Shown: positions 1-13,321 of the stretch, piece by piece
How the letters are laid out: each line of letters begins with the position of its first letter
Position numbering within the stretch: the stretch's first letter is position 1
NCBI GenBank assembly: GCA_023974075.1
Contig: CM043796.1
Coordinates: forward strand, 24,668,927 to 24,732,926
DNA from: Chaenocephalus aceratus
Lineage: Eukaryota > Chordata > Actinopteri > Perciformes > Channichthyidae
Direction: 5' to 3'
Length of the DNA: 64,000 nucleotides
Notes under the pieces: model-generated
Told to the model about the DNA's origin: nothing
The model's database searches: none
Seen by the model: only the letters and a program-made list of their open reading frames with translations
Position numbers and translations under genes: made by a program

Positions 1-143
1 AAATGTGCAATCCACCACGGCAGAGCTCTAGCTGGCTCTTATCGTTTCCTTCACACCTTCTCCCTCTCAACTCCTCTTTCCTGCATCTCTTTCTTGGTGT
101 TGAGAGAGAGGCAGACAGCAGATGGTATGGAGGAAGAAGGCAG

Positions 144-257
<114 letters not shown>

Positions 258-636
258 GGGATAGGTAAGGCAGCTCCGCGGTATTGAATGACCGGCAGGA
301 CTCCTCTCCGATTGTCCCCAACATAAAGGACATCTGGTACGGTTTAAAGATCACCGCTGGCCATTTGTGGGTGTGTTTGGCAGGAAGAATGTAATCTGAC
401 AGACACACGAAGGAGGGATCAGTATTCAGCCGGTGGTCGCCATCTCCATGTGTTAGTAATTAAATCGAGGCAATAATAAAGGTCTTCACTACATCCGTGT
501 GATTAATGACACCCTGCCAATCTTCTCTGAAGACTCCTGTTCTACTCTCACAGGACTTCACAACCTCCCAGGAAGTGCTTTTCTCAGGAGGAGATTACTT
601 AAAGCGTCCCCTCTTGTGCTTACGCAACTTTATTAA

Positions 637-686
637 ATCCTTTTTCTTCTTCCTCCTCCTCCTCCTCCTCTTCCTCCTCCTCCTCT
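637..686. repeat. CCT/TCC polypyrimidine triplet repeat
   Basis: A T- and C-only tract of imperfect (TCC)n and (TTC)n units. On the minus strand it is a purine-only (GGA)n tract that reads as poly-Arg/Lys, with no sign of being coding. Confidence 0.9.
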
Positions 687-892
687 GAGAGCAATCATTG
701 AATGGCTGCTTGCGTCGGGCAGTGAAGGAGAAATGTGCCTGAATGTGAGAAATCCTTCTAGTTTCCCAGTAGAACTCTAAAAAGAACAATCTTCCATCAC
801 AGCAGCTCTTAGCTGGAGCCTAGCAAGCCAGTTGATGACAAAGATGACTAATAACCAGGCAATTCAATGTTAATTGGAAAGCAGATAAGAGC

Positions 893-1163
893 TTTCTAGT
901 TAGGATGCCACCTGGGCGCCTCCCTAGGGAGGTGTTCCAGGCACGTCCAGCTGGGAAGAGACCAAGGGGTAGACCTAGGACCAGGTGGAGGGATTATATC
1001 TCTTCGCTGGCCTGGGAGCGCCTTGGGATCCCCCAGTCAGAGCTGGTTGATGTCGCCAGGGAAAAGGACGTTTGGGGCTCTCTGCTGGAACTGCTACCCC
1101 CGCGACCCGACCACGGGTAAGCGGGAGAAGATGGATGGATGGAGGATGGATGGATGGATGGAT
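893..1163 (+). mobile_element. 3' end of a non-LTR retrotransposon (Rex3/RTE-like) with (ATGG)n tail
   Basis: A 5'-truncated LINE fragment. An open frame at 905-1120 carries a basic motif (KRPRGRPRTRWRDYI) followed by LAWERLGI, typical of the last residues of fish LINE ORF2 proteins. Directly after its stop the DNA runs into (ATGG)n repeats at about 1131-1163, the usual 3' terminus of such copies. A second, shorter copy of the same tail is at 3737-3804. The family assignment (Rex3/RTE rather than another clade) is from memory of the tail style and is tentative. Confidence 0.7.
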
Positions 1164-1631
1164 AAGAGCTTGCTATGTTTAAGAATAATCTATGTTGCAT
1201 GGTGTTAACGTCATTAAATGTGCTCTCTATAAATAACCACATCAGCAGCATCATCATTACTTAGCTCAATAGTGATCAGGGATGTAGTCGTGCAAGTCAC
1301 GCTGCCTCATATCAAAACATTTTGAAAAAAGCCTGGCGCTGCTAAACCCAGAAGAATGATGACACTTTTATGTAATATGGCATTAACCTTAGCAGAAATG
1401 GAGCATATCAGACCGTAAAGGCCACGCTTGATATATGAGTGAGTTACTGCTTACTCTGTCATTCGGTTAGCACATTGAAAATGAGATGAGACGTGGGAGC
1501 AGCTCAGAGGGTGACAAATGAATGATCGATCATATGGTGAGAAAAGAGAGAGAGAGGAAACGGCTTCCTAATGGACGTTATTAAGCCTGACTCTGCACTT
1601 ATATACATTTATAATAATTAATAATTCCTTA

Positions 1632-1812
1632 CATTTATTATAGCGCTTGTCCAGATGCTCAAAGCGCTTTACAAGTACACATCACACACATATCATAGTG
1701 TCTTGCCCAAGGAGGACACAACGGCCTGGCGCAGTGGCGGCGGGGCGGGTTTCGAACTGGAGTTCCCCAACGCCATGATCAGCGCACAGTCCACTGCGCC
1801 ACTCCGTCCCCG
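1632..1812 (-). mobile_element. tRNA-derived SINE, minus strand
   Basis: Read on the minus strand, the head has an A-box-like tggcgcagtggactg and a B-box-like agttcgaaacc about 35 bp later. A unique body follows, with the tail aagcgctttgagcatctgga and a final A/T-rich run. This is the layout of a Pol III SINE and not a functional tRNA, since no cloverleaf or acceptor stem is present. Confidence 0.7.
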
Positions 1813-1962
1813 AATGCCACTAAATATGTTCTTAAAGTGTAATTCCCGCTTAAAAGTTGAGCTATAATTATTTATCGATTAGTTGATAATAGTTAAATTA
1901 ATAAACAACTACTTATTTACCGACTACTTTTGGTTTGAGTCATTTCTTTTAGGAAAAAAAGC

Positions 1963-2080
1963 TTAAAGGGGCCCTAAGCTTGTCCCCTGTCGTGTGAATA
2001 GGTTTCCGTGCATGTAAATGGTCTGCAGAGGCTAACATCCCTGTGTTCCCTTCAGAGGGAGTTTCTCATTTTGTAGTTCA
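1963..2080. repeat. Fragment of the TTAA-type element seen at 3013-3826
   Basis: The start ttaaaggggccc and the internal text atgtaaatggtctgcag match the left arm of the element at 3013 (ttaaaggtccc, atgtaaacggtctgcag). A third relative, sharing the gagggagtttctc motif with this copy, is near 27.96 kb. No matching right end is visible nearby, so this is a truncated copy. Confidence 0.5.
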
Positions 2081-3212
2081 GTTACATAACCCAAAAAGCA
2101 ATATAGACAGCAGAGCTTTTTAAAATAAAAAATCAGTCTGATCACGTGTTTCAGTGCCTATAAAAAGGCTGCCAAAACAAAAAGACATTACCCAAATGTA
2201 AGAAGTGTCTGTCCTCCAGAAAGGCTTCTCTAAAACCACCTCTTGTGTTCACCCTGTGAGCGGGATAATAATCACCACTGAGCGGAGTGTGTATGTGCGG
2301 GAGCACCGTGTGCCAGACTCATGATTATGCCCGTCAAGGAGCAAGAGACAAAACCAAAGTAACAAAGAACCTTCTAAATCCTCATTAATATTCAAAGCAG
2401 ACCTATTGTTGCCTCATGACTCCCACGAAGGTTGAGACGGAGCCTCAGAGAAAATATCCAGCAAGCTGAACCACAACTCCCCTCTGAGGTCAGGCCAGCT
2501 TTACAATCTGATTACTGACGATCACCATGGACACAAATACACTTTATAGAAAAAACATAGTACCAATTTAAATCATTTTCAACAATGGTATGTTTCCATT
2601 GCCTTCAGTATGACTCATACCTCACTGTACAGCAAATACAAGTTCAATACATGTAGTTTAAAGTCTCCTATGGAAGTAACTGTAGGGGTAGTATGGTGCC
2701 CGCTGGTAAGCATGATGGGGATTTACACTTTCTTAGACTGGATTGAAAACTAAATAATAATACATATTTGTATGCATACTAGATCTAGAGAAAGTAATGT
2801 GTGGAAGGCCTGAATTAAAAAGAAAAATGCTCAAGACCTTTGAAAACGCAGAGTAGATGCACTAAAGTGACCATAGTAGTACAGACATACAGCCCTGCAA
2901 TACAAATGTTTGTGGAACTAATGTGTAAGCTTTGCTAAAGGGAATGCAGAACGCAATACACCAGCTCCTTACTAAGGAGAATATAGCAGACAGCACTACA
3001 GCGTGCAAAACATTAAAGGTCCCACGGCATGCTTTTCTGGTTAGTACCCGTCCCCTTGTGTGTTATGCAGCTTTTCTGCATGTAAACGGTCTGCAGTCAC
3101 AAACCCTCAAAGTACACCCTATAGCGAGTAAAACTCTAACACAGAAAAGACCCGTCTGTGCTGCCCCGGAACGCCTCGTTGGACATTTCTCTTTTTCCAT
3201 TGTTTACTTCCT

Positions 3213-3280
3213 GGGTATAGTGACGTATTTGGGTATAGTGACGTATTTGGGTATAGTGACGTATTTGGATATAGTGACGT
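3213..3280. repeat. 18-bp tandem repeat, about 3.8 copies
   Basis: The unit gggtatagtgacgtattt is repeated almost perfectly, with one g-to-a change in the last copy. Each unit contains tgacgta, a half CRE-like motif. It lies inside the TTAA-flanked element. Confidence 0.95.
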
Positions 3281-3509
3281 AACGTAACGGCTCCGCAGAT
3301 TGGTCCACTTGGAAATTGAGCTATAATTATAATTCCATTTGGACTAATCTGCTGAGCCATTACGTTCGGACTTCCTCACACACACACTCGGCGGGCTGCT
3401 GCGAGGAAGCGGGACACTGTGAGCTGGCTCACTGGTGTGGGGTCGGCGAGACAGCGAGACACCGCAGGAACTCAGCCTGGGCACACACACACACACTCCC
3501 AGCCAGGAT

Positions 3510-3544
<35 letters not shown>

Positions 3545-3736
3545 CGGGCTGAGTTTCGCTGTCTCACAGACGGCCACTGGGCTCACAGGGAGGGGGGGGC
3601 AGGAGCTCCAGCAAGCCGTGTAGGACAGAGAGTGAATACACATACTTTACAGAGATGCTGTCTGAGAAACCAATGTGAGTTTGGAAAATTGCACAATATA
3701 AATCTATTCTAGTCGACCTCAACAATGGAATTATGA

Positions 3737-3804
3737 TCTGCTGGAACTGCTACCCCCGCGACCCGACCACGGATAAGTGGGAGAAGATGGATGGATGGAG
3801 AAAT
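3737..3804 (+). mobile_element. LINE 3' tail fragment nested in the TTAA element
   Basis: The text tgctggaactgctaccccc followed by an (ATGG)n tail repeats the end of the copy at 893-1163. It sits 20 bp inside the right end of the 3013-3826 element, so it inserted after that element arose. Confidence 0.75.
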
Positions 3805-5871
3805 GGCCATGTCATGGGACCTTTAAGGTGATGTTACGGTCCAGGACTTCCGTGCATTGTATTTTGAGAAGAGTGTCCATAACCCTGCTGTTGGTAGTGA
3901 GGGAGTGCTCTAGTATGCATGAGGATCTGTGTGTGAGGTTGGGCAGAGGGGAAATAGTGTGTGGCTGGCAGATACACTTCGGGCTGCTGTCGTTAACATT
4001 TGGTCAGGCATTGAATACATTGTTTAAACAGTATTTCAAAACAAGCTGTCATTTTATGGCAGCTGGTGGTAAGGGGGGTTTGTTATACAACTGTTAGTTC
4101 ACCTGAGGGCTCAAACAGTGGCTGCACAAGCCCTCAGTGGCCGTGTGAAGGTGAGGGCCTGGCTCAAACCAACACGTGTGAGCCTTTGCTCTTCTGCATA
4201 GGCGTTGCCGCCTGCCGGTAGAACTCAATATCAACCTGTAATATGCATCTTCTTACTACTTCCAATTTGATGCAAGCACGATTATTGCACTGAAATCCAA
4301 AATCTAGAGAAAAATAAAAGCTGTATCTTCTACAATCCTTAACACATTGCAGCAACTCCAAGACGTCTACTTGCTGCCGCTTGTAAGCTGGTGGGAAAGA
4401 AACAAGAGATGTGTGTGAGCCTTTTCATTGATGAAAGTTGGATTATAAGATTGTAAAAGCCAAATATTTACTGGCTTAGGAAATTGATACTGAGGCAAAT
4501 GTTGCATGTGAAAAATCTTCAGACAAAACGTTTGTGCAAGAGAGAAATGTGTTAACTTGATCATGGAAATGAATGATTGGCTCTGAATGGCAAAAGTAAA
4601 TCAATTATCCATGTATCTGATGTCTGTAAAGCTCTAAGCACCCGACGGACTAATAGAATGAGTCATTTCCTGCCCGCAGACACAAGAGAGGGATTCAGCT
4701 CATTGACCGGATATTAATGCCTGCTTCCGGTGATGTAGTGCCGTGGCCACCAGGTGATGGATGGGGACACCTTCACTGTGAACTCAAGCATTCGGCTGCT
4801 CCTTGGAAAGCAATTAGACCGTCACAATAGAGTCACTTTGTCCAAGGGACCCCAGGTGGGCAACACGGAGGGATTTAAAAGACTAGTTAAGGTGTGGACA
4901 TTATGTTGAGATGTTTGACACAAAAGGACGAAAAGAGGAGAGAGAATCCACACTCTTTGGCGGGAACAGCTCTCGGGTGAGCGGATATATCGTAAGAGAC
5001 TCCAATCCAAATGAAAGAGGGAAAGCGCAACAATTCTTTTTTTATAAGTGTCGACATAACTTTTTTTTTTTTCTTTTTGAAAAGGAAGCAGACAGAGAAC
5101 AGGAGGATGACATCAAGAAGGGTCAAATGTTAAAAAGGCACATAGCAGCGCAAAGGTATACGATTAATGCAAATGTATATATTTGTACTATATTTCAAGA
5201 CATATTGCTCACACATCAAGTGCATCAAAGAGCTGAATCAAACAGTTTTGTATTAAAGAAAATAGGACAAAATAGATGTTAATTGTTTTTCCCGCCATAG
5301 CATGAAGCATATTGAGACATCATTTGCAAATAGTAACACCCCACCCCACCCCACCCTGTAAAACCCCTTTAAGAACACAACACATTGAGGCTCGTCATTG
5401 AAAGCTGCACCAACGCCTGTCCTCACAGCCAGGGGATAACACGTTCTTCTTCAATTATTCAAACATCAGAAACCTCTCCAGGCGCTGCTGCCGATCAATA
5501 TTTTTATTTGTATCCACTATATTTATTATCACATTTCAATAGTTTTCCTCACTAGTTACTAAGATTCTGACAAAACTAGAATGTAAACTACAGCTAAGAC
5601 TGTTAGTCAACTGTATCAAACATCTTAAATGTTTCTTAACAGTACACAAAGTTATACAACTGATATAATAAGTTTTAGTTTAACAAAGTCAGGGGGTATT
5701 TTATTACTTGTAATACTATAAGTTAATCCCTCTGATTATGTCAACATGTTTTTAATAAAGCAGGACTTTAACCTTTGAATAGACTAGTGTCGTATCAGTA
5801 CTGTTATATAAGTAAAGCATCTGAAGACTTCCTCCACCCATGGTCTAACTGACTACATGTGAATACAAATA

Positions 5872-5918
5872 AACGTGTGTGTGTGTGTGTGTGTGCGTGT
5901 GCGTGTGCGTGCGTGTGT
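5872..5918. repeat. (GT)n / GCGTGT microsatellite
   Basis: A GT run that degenerates into GTGTGC units. No coding significance. Confidence 0.95.
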
Positions 5919-7664
5919 CAATTATCTCCCACTCAGTCTTTCCAACGACTGTAAACATTTCAATCATTATCGGAACAGCATGCCACGACACAAAGCTAAT
6001 CAGAATCAGCCCCGCCCACTTAATTAAAACAATTAATATATTTCCCATGATGAATACAGAGAGGTGGCGAATATGTTTGAAACCATTATGCTATTTTTGT
6101 TACAATATGGCCGCCATGGCAAGCGATAATCAAGGGTAAAATGATCATGACGTTCCTTGCAGAATAAACGTTATAATAATAGTTTGAAGCAACCATTGTG
6201 TGTTTGCCTCCTTTCCCTCTGTTAGCTCCAGTACTGCCTCACAAAGCATCTCAGCAGCACTCCATCCTGATTAAAAGCTTGAGTGACTTTCACTCCCCAC
6301 TTAGTTGCTACCTGAACTGCACAAAACCATTTTCTATTCATTTCTGTGAGAATGAAATGTGGTCTCAAACGTAAAAGGTGCTGATATGGGGCAGAGTGGA
6401 ATACATGCTTTCAGTTTGGTTAATGCCGTGTGTCATGGAGGATTAACACTTGGCACATATGTATTCGCTGTGGGTGAAACATGTTTACATAACCTCCAGC
6501 TGTGAATGTGGTCGGTCTGAGAGGAAAGGGAGGCATTGTTTAAGGCAAAGTCAAACTTGTGGATGTTTGTCTTTCCAAACATTTGGGAGAACCATCAGAT
6601 GGATAGGGACATGTCTCATTCTGCTGCACTTGCTTCGCACTGTTGAGACACGTTATGTTGTCCTTGAGGCGGAGAGTTGGAGCTGCCGGAAGAACTGGAA
6701 GAAGAATAAGCACTGACCCTCCACACTTCAGCCATGACTTGCTTCACACTCTACAGACACTCAATCATAACTGGAAGCCGTCCAGTAGAAGCCCGTAGCC
6801 AGATAGCTGTTGGCCAGCAGAGCAAAGAGGTGCTGGCTCAAGGGACCCACAAGGGTAGTGAGTAAAGAACAGTGGCAGCCTTTTACTTTGTCTAATCAGA
6901 ATATCCCAGCTGGTCCAATCCTTCAATCTGCTCTCCTCACAGAGGCACACTCAGACATGTTGCAGTCCAATTGTTACACTGGGTTAAGTTCTAGTAAACT
7001 GTTCCCACACACGGTTTAAAAAGGGAGGACATGTTAGGATTTTAAAAGCCATCGTCACAAAATGGCACAAACATACAGATACAAATGATACAAATGTAAA
7101 TGCAGAACAAAAATAAGAGCAAGGAGCCCCCTGCCTGCTCCCATTAAACCAAACCCACCCCTCTTGCTTCACAAATACTTGCTTGTTGGCATACATATAA
7201 GTTATACTTAATATATACACATATGTGGGTTTCCATTGTGTGATGAGGATTGTTTGGCTGCTGTAGACAGTCAACGGTTCATTTCGTCTGATGCTTTCAT
7301 AGGTAAGGGGGAATGTTTGGAGGGCACAGTATATGTTTTAATAATAAATAAACTTGGTTGAGTGGGTAAGGGACATGTTGCACCTCAACATGTCCCTAGC
7401 TCCAGCCACAGACATCACCAGAGCATCAGCTGGAGAGCACTGACACTGACACACTGACTGAAAGGCGGAACATGTCATTTATCACAGCTTGTCCATGGCC
7501 ATGTGTTGACTCTCAGTCATGTGTTCAATCACTGGGAAAACTATAGTCATTGTACAGCTGTTATGATAGTTTAGATGGCTGTCGTTTTGGAAGCACATTT
7601 ATATTCTGAGAAATGAAAACATTAGGAAGCCATTTGATGAAAAATAAATGACAGTACATGTCCC

Positions 7665-7826
7665 TTGTTAGAAGCTTTTATCCAAAGCGACTTACATACT
7701 CAGTACTGTGGGCAATCCCCACAGGAGCAACTTGGGGTGAAGTGTCTCAGGGACACAACGACATGCTGACTGCAGTGGGGTTTGAACCTGTGACCCCCTG
7801 ATCCCAACACCAACGCACTATCCCAC
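7665..7826 (-). mobile_element. tRNA-derived SINE, minus strand
   Basis: On the minus strand the head has a B-box-like ggttcaaacc (plus-strand ggtttgaacc near 7780). The tail reads aagtcgctttggataaaagc, a 3' end very common in fish SINEs. The internal text (acatgctgac, ctccccttgggg-like, tgtggggattg) matches the plus-strand copy at 20030-20218, so both belong to one family. Confidence 0.75.
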
Positions 7827-8239
7827 ACGCCTCCTCAAACCCATAAATAAAATGGGAACTAATGACCAGATTGAACAAATTGAAATTTCTCTGAAATTGC
7901 TTTCTTGTGATACCACAAAACAAATGAGCTTTCATGAGGAAAGATCAATTCTATTCAAAAAGGATTGACTTATTCAAAAGACTAAATGAGTACATTGCCT
8001 TAGCGTCTCCTTGTGTTAGCTACAGTCCATTTTCTTTTAGGTGTTGTGCATTTTTGTCTTTGACGCACGAGATACGGCAGGCAAAAACATCGTTTTTCAA
8101 GTACTGGTCAATTTTGAGATTTTGTGCTATTTCGATTCTATAACATATTTTCTTTCAGGCTTTTGGAAGGAAAACGTACAAAATACACATTTAAGTGTTT
8201 ATTTTACTATAGTTTGTCTATTTGCGTCTGTAGATTTCT

Positions 8240-8800
8240 CCTAAATTCACCAAAAGTTAGCATTCTCACGTAACATAAAGTACCGCGACCGCTGTGTGCA
8301 CCATGTCAACAGAGATATCGTTGGAAAGCTCCGTCTCTCCTGCACAATCTCATCGGATCCAAATATGGTAATTTCCTTTGTATCAGCAACCAATCGTGAA
8401 AGCACAAAGGGGTCTTAAACCAAGAAACGAAATCTCATTGGCTGGTGTCAATTTCTGACAACGTGATTCGTTCAGATGCGTCACGTGGTGTGCTAAAACA
8501 CTTCCTGGTTAGCTTTCCGCTAGAAATTGAAATCTCAAAATGGCAATTGAAATCTCAAAATGGCAAAAGAACAGCGAAAAAAACATTCACAGAGAAGACG
8601 ACAACAATTGTCACTTGCACAAAGCAAGGTTATACAAAAAACAAATGATCCCGAACATGAAATACCTTCACGGAGTGCGTCTGTCATCCAAAGAACAGGA
8701 GGGTTTAGCTAGCGCCTCACTGCAATCTTTAAAGGTCGTTTTCTCAAAATGAGTTTTTTCTCCTACTCTGAGTTCGAAATTTCAACTTCAGTAGCACGTA
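8240..8800. repeat. Possible dispersed repeat of unknown class
   Basis: This block differs in texture from its AT-rich surroundings. It contains a duplicated 19-bp phrase (aattgaaatctcaaaatgg, twice near 8525-8562) and a later phrase, ggtcgttttctcaaaatgag, of a type I associate with fish repeats. I see no terminal repeats and no recognisable protein. The assignment is an impression only. Confidence 0.25.
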
Positions 8801-11672
8801 GATACACCAAACCTCCCAGTTATATTCCTATCAATATTATGAAGGCTTTTACCGAAGGGTTTGTTCATATGTCATTCATAGCCTGAATTATACAACATTG
8901 TATACCTAAAATCATGGTGGAAATTGATATGTTAGGGCTGTTGACAGTATTTTCTGATTTATGGAGTGATAAAAAGAGATATCCAAAATCCCTTCTGTAA
9001 AAGCCTTAGATGCTAATATGACTACAAAATGAAACGAGATCTTTGAACCTGGCTTTATCCAAAGTTCAGATCTCGATTCCAGAAATGTGTTAAAATATGT
9101 GCATATTTAATGAGATAATGGACATGCTATTTCAGAAAAATTGTAATACAAAAAACAATTGCCTTATTGTAAGTAATTAACTGGAGAAATGTCTAGCTGA
9201 TACCTTTCAGTTAAAAAAATTACCCTATTCACCTGGGGTGTCTCGCCTTAAAATCAATCATTATAAATACTGCCAGTGTAAAGAAAGAGCCACATATAAT
9301 AAATAAACCCTGTAACTAAATCGACAAGTGATATTACAAAAGGTGACTTGCATCATTGAAATGTCTGTTGTTCATGAATGAAAGCCAGCCAAAGGTCTCA
9401 TCATTATGAACACATTTAGTTTCTGCAGCCTTTAAAGCAACGGTTCACTTCAATGAAATGTAGTCGCCTTGAGATACAGTAGAGGTGACATGTTTTATCA
9501 GCCCCTGCATTCTCCTCCCTATTAGAAGGTGAACCTTTCATACAAACCAGAGCACGGCAAGAGCCCCATGATCTGTAGACACATACATTATTTGCATGAG
9601 TGCACGCATTTACCAATAAAAGAGCTGCCTCTCATAATATAAAATGCCATCTGGCAAAAGGCACCATGACAGAAAGAGGCCACAACAAAAGATAAAAGTT
9701 AGCAAGGTGTTAGTCAGAAACTTGGAAGGTTTGTCGTCCTTCATATTTAGTTGCACACAGTACAGCAGAACTCGCCAGACGTCAGAAAATCCTGCAGTCA
9801 AGGGCGAAATGTCATTCTCAAGGGCATGGGCTCAAAATGAGGAAACAAATAACTCACTGTGTGTACCATCGTTACACATGTGCAATGTTTAACTGTCGAG
9901 CCGTCTAACCTCCAGGCAGCCTTAAAGCAACAATCAGCCGCATCATGTTTACAAGAGACATGCCCTCTGGATTCGTTTAGGTGGTGGGCGTGTCTATTGG
10001 ATTTGTGTGGTGACGTTTGCGGTTATATATCCGGTTCTTTTTCCCTGCGCCCTTTGTCACAGATGGAGGGGGAGTGAGCTGGAGAAGGGACATTTGTGTT
10101 GACCGCATGCACGCATACGCAATCACATAGTGGATATGGACTAGACACTACTGAATGTTTGCTTGTTTCGTTTGCAAATAAGACGTCCAACGCATACCGG
10201 TGGAAAGACTGAGCTTTTGCGCGTCATACTCTTGGGCACTTCTATTGGATTACTACAGCCGCAGCAGTGTGTCTTAACACTAAAACGACTCGGATGCAGA
10301 TTCACTGGCTACCATACGACACGGTCTGAGCTGTAACCACGGAAGATCGTAGGCCAAAACACAGATCAACTCAGCGAGGAGACAATCTAAATCCTCCTAT
10401 TTAGGAAAATGTTCCCACCGTACTAAAAGCATCCTCGAGCTGAGTCATGAAACAATTCCATTAAGCCAGAATGTCAATCAGGCATCTGTGTACAGTGTGT
10501 GTCAATCACATGCAGCGTTCACACTTCGTCCTGTCAGTCTCCGTTTGCATCCCTCAGCTTCTCTTCCTCATCATGACATTCTGTTGGGGCAGTCATTCCT
10601 GGCAGCTCGACAAATGATTCGTTCGGAGATGAAGACATACTGTAAGGGTAAACAACACATTGAGTCACCGACTCGTTCTCACCCATTTGTAATGTGTGTC
10701 CTCAGTGGTAGCTCGGGTTGCAAAGGGGCGGTACATTTCCGGAAAGTTTCCACGGGAAGTTAAGCTGGGGAATTTTGGAAATATTCGATGCAAAATTAAA
10801 CGAGACATTTCAAGTAGAACAGAACAAGTTTTAATCATTTTATTGAACAATTATTTGTTTCATTGAAGAACGAAAACAGGAATGTTGAGTTAAATATTAC
10901 TCATCTGTGCATGTGATGGAGGAATGCACGGTGCCTGTGGGGGGGTGGTCTCAATAGCAATAGGAACAACTGCAGAATAAAAAATAGGAAAACATGAAAA
11001 TCAATCTCCATTCGCATCTTTCTCTTTCTTTCTCTCTTGTGTCTGTGGCTCAACGTCGTCATGTCGCCCTTGTTCCTCCCTCTCACACACTCTGCTCAGA
11101 CCAATGAGATGAAACAGTCAGTGGGACGGGCAGTCTGAGGTTGATGGTCCACTCCAAACCAACAGGATTGATGTCCCTCATCCCGTCCTGTCACATCTCC
11201 TGACTACCCGCCACACCACAGCCAGGGGAGCTAACCTTGGCAGTGACTCCGGGGCCCGGGGCCAAGGCCGCCTCTCAGGATGGCTCAGAGGCAGAAAGGA
11301 ATACAGCTGTAAGCCCTCGACTCGTCCCCTGGCGCTCACAACAATCGGATGCTTCCAGAGGCCATCCCTGAACTCATCAGGCAACACAGGTTTGCTAAAG
11401 TGGAGCGGATTAAGCCGAAGTAGAGTCACAGAGCGGGGAGACATACTGCCAATGAGTATTGTGCTGGGAACAAAATAAGTTGCAACGACTTATTTACTGC
11501 CGGCCTCGTTTGTGAGAGATTATGATTTGTTATTAATGTGTGTGTGATGATGGCAAAGCCAAGTGACTTTCATATATCATGTTACATAAGCAATAGGGCA
11601 ACAGAATACAAACTCAATCTACCATTTTTTGAGAGGAGATTCTCATTTTATGTATTTTCTAAAAGCTGCATT

Positions 11673-11917
<245 letters not shown>

Positions 11918-12975
11918 GCTGAAGGACACGCAGCCCTCAACAATCATCACCTCGTGAAGATTTTATAGCTAACTCGGCTTCAACGTTAGGCATCTCAATT
12001 ACATTTATATTTAGCTGCTGCTTTTATGCTAAGTGATTTACAATTAGTGCAATAAACTCTGAAGATACAAACAGACGCTCCAAACGAGCCCGCGTCATCA
12101 TTTCTTTTACATCTTCCACTTTCTTGCAAATCTATTGGCTAACTATGTCAGCTGTTTGGTGAACCTGGAGAACCGTGGCTTGCTGTCGAAGCTGCTGCTG
12201 CAGCTTGAAGGGGGATTGATGAGCGCTGTGAGGAGGAACAAGAGTTGGGTCATAACTCTTTTGGGGTTCATCATCACTATGACGACGTTCCACACGGTCA
12301 TTGGATGCACGCGGCGGCGCCGCACTGGAGCTTCGGGATGGGATGATATGTGGGAGCAGAGTTAAGTTTGAAGTGAGGGAAATAGATGTGATTCCTGTCA
12401 CACATGCATTCATCAAAAGCAGCTTACTCAAGGTCGGCATTTCATCCGGCAAATGTGCCAGAAGCCTAAATTCAGTCAGCTGTTTTTTTCAGACTTGGCT
12501 GGTATTTTGTGATATTTCAATTCCCCATTCAAAGTGCGTGCATGTCACTTTAGTTACAAACTATAATGAATGAAAGGTGAAAAAGGGTTGCATAACATGT
12601 TGAAATGTAACCTCACATATCTTGCTTTTCTAACAAAGAACTCAAGCTTTCACTAAACCTATTGAGTGAAATATTCAAACCAAATATGAGCCAAGGTAGA
12701 AATGGAATAGTCTGGTATCACCAGCAAATATAAAACATACTTGTGTAGGTTTGTACAATGCTTTCCTGCGGGTAATGATCTCCCTTGTAGCTTTCAGAGG
12801 TTTAAATGGGTGCAATGATTACAGACCTCAAAGCATGTAATAGCCGACACCCAGAAAGCATTACGGACTTCACGCATGTCAAGTGGAGCAGTAATTACCT
12901 CCAGGGGGATTTCATCTTGGAGACAGCGTTCTGAGTGCATGTCTAGTCAGACTAATACCAGCAGCAGCATACTAT

Positions 12976-13321
12976 TAGGGCGGCAGTGGTTCAGTCTGTA
13001 GGGGGTTGGACTTTGGACCGAAGGGTCGCCGGTTCGCGTCCCGGTCAGACCAAACAATACGGAGTGTGGACTGGTACTGGAGAGGAGCCAGTTCACCTCC
13101 TGGGCCACTGCCGAAGTGCCATTGAGCATTGACCCCCAACTGCTCACTGGCGCCGGCTAGACTGGCTGCCTCCGCTCTGACCTCTCAACTGCATGTGTGT
13201 ATGTGTGTATATATGTGCATGATGTAAAAAGTGTGTACTGTGTGTATAAACCTGTACCTGTATAAAAACGCGTGTGTGAATACGACAGACTGTATTTTAA
13301 TAAAAGGTCCTTCTTCTTCTC
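12976..13321 (+). mobile_element. tRNA-derived SINE, plus strand
   Basis: The head carries an A-box-like tggttcagtctgtaggg and a B-box-like ggttcgcgtcccgg about 40 bp apart. A body of about 230 bp follows, and the element ends in aataaaaggtccttcttcttc, which is a (TTC)n-type tail. It is unlike the family at 7665 and 20030 after the head. Confidence 0.7.

Larger units (their letters stand above)
3013..3826. mobile_element. TTAA-flanked non-autonomous element with nested insertions
   Basis: The left end ttaaaggtcccacggcatg and the right end catgtcatgggacctttaa are imperfect inverted repeats of each other, and each finishes in TTAA, as expected for piggyBac-type MITEs. Inside are an 18-bp tandem repeat (3213-3280), (CA)n at about 3481-3496, (GT)n at about 3511-3542 and a nested LINE tail (3737-3804). 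There is no transposase frame. The internal text recurs at 1963-2080. Confidence 0.7.

Noticed and set aside
905..1120. Independent small gene encoding a basic protein
   Set aside because: The sequence is the familiar C-terminal end of a LINE ORF2 followed by its (ATGG)n tail and recurs at 3737.
11178..11444. Minus-strand 88-codon frame in a GC-rich patch as a whrn exon
   Set aside because: No match to any whirlin domain, no convincing acceptor and donor pair, and composition alone explains the open frame.
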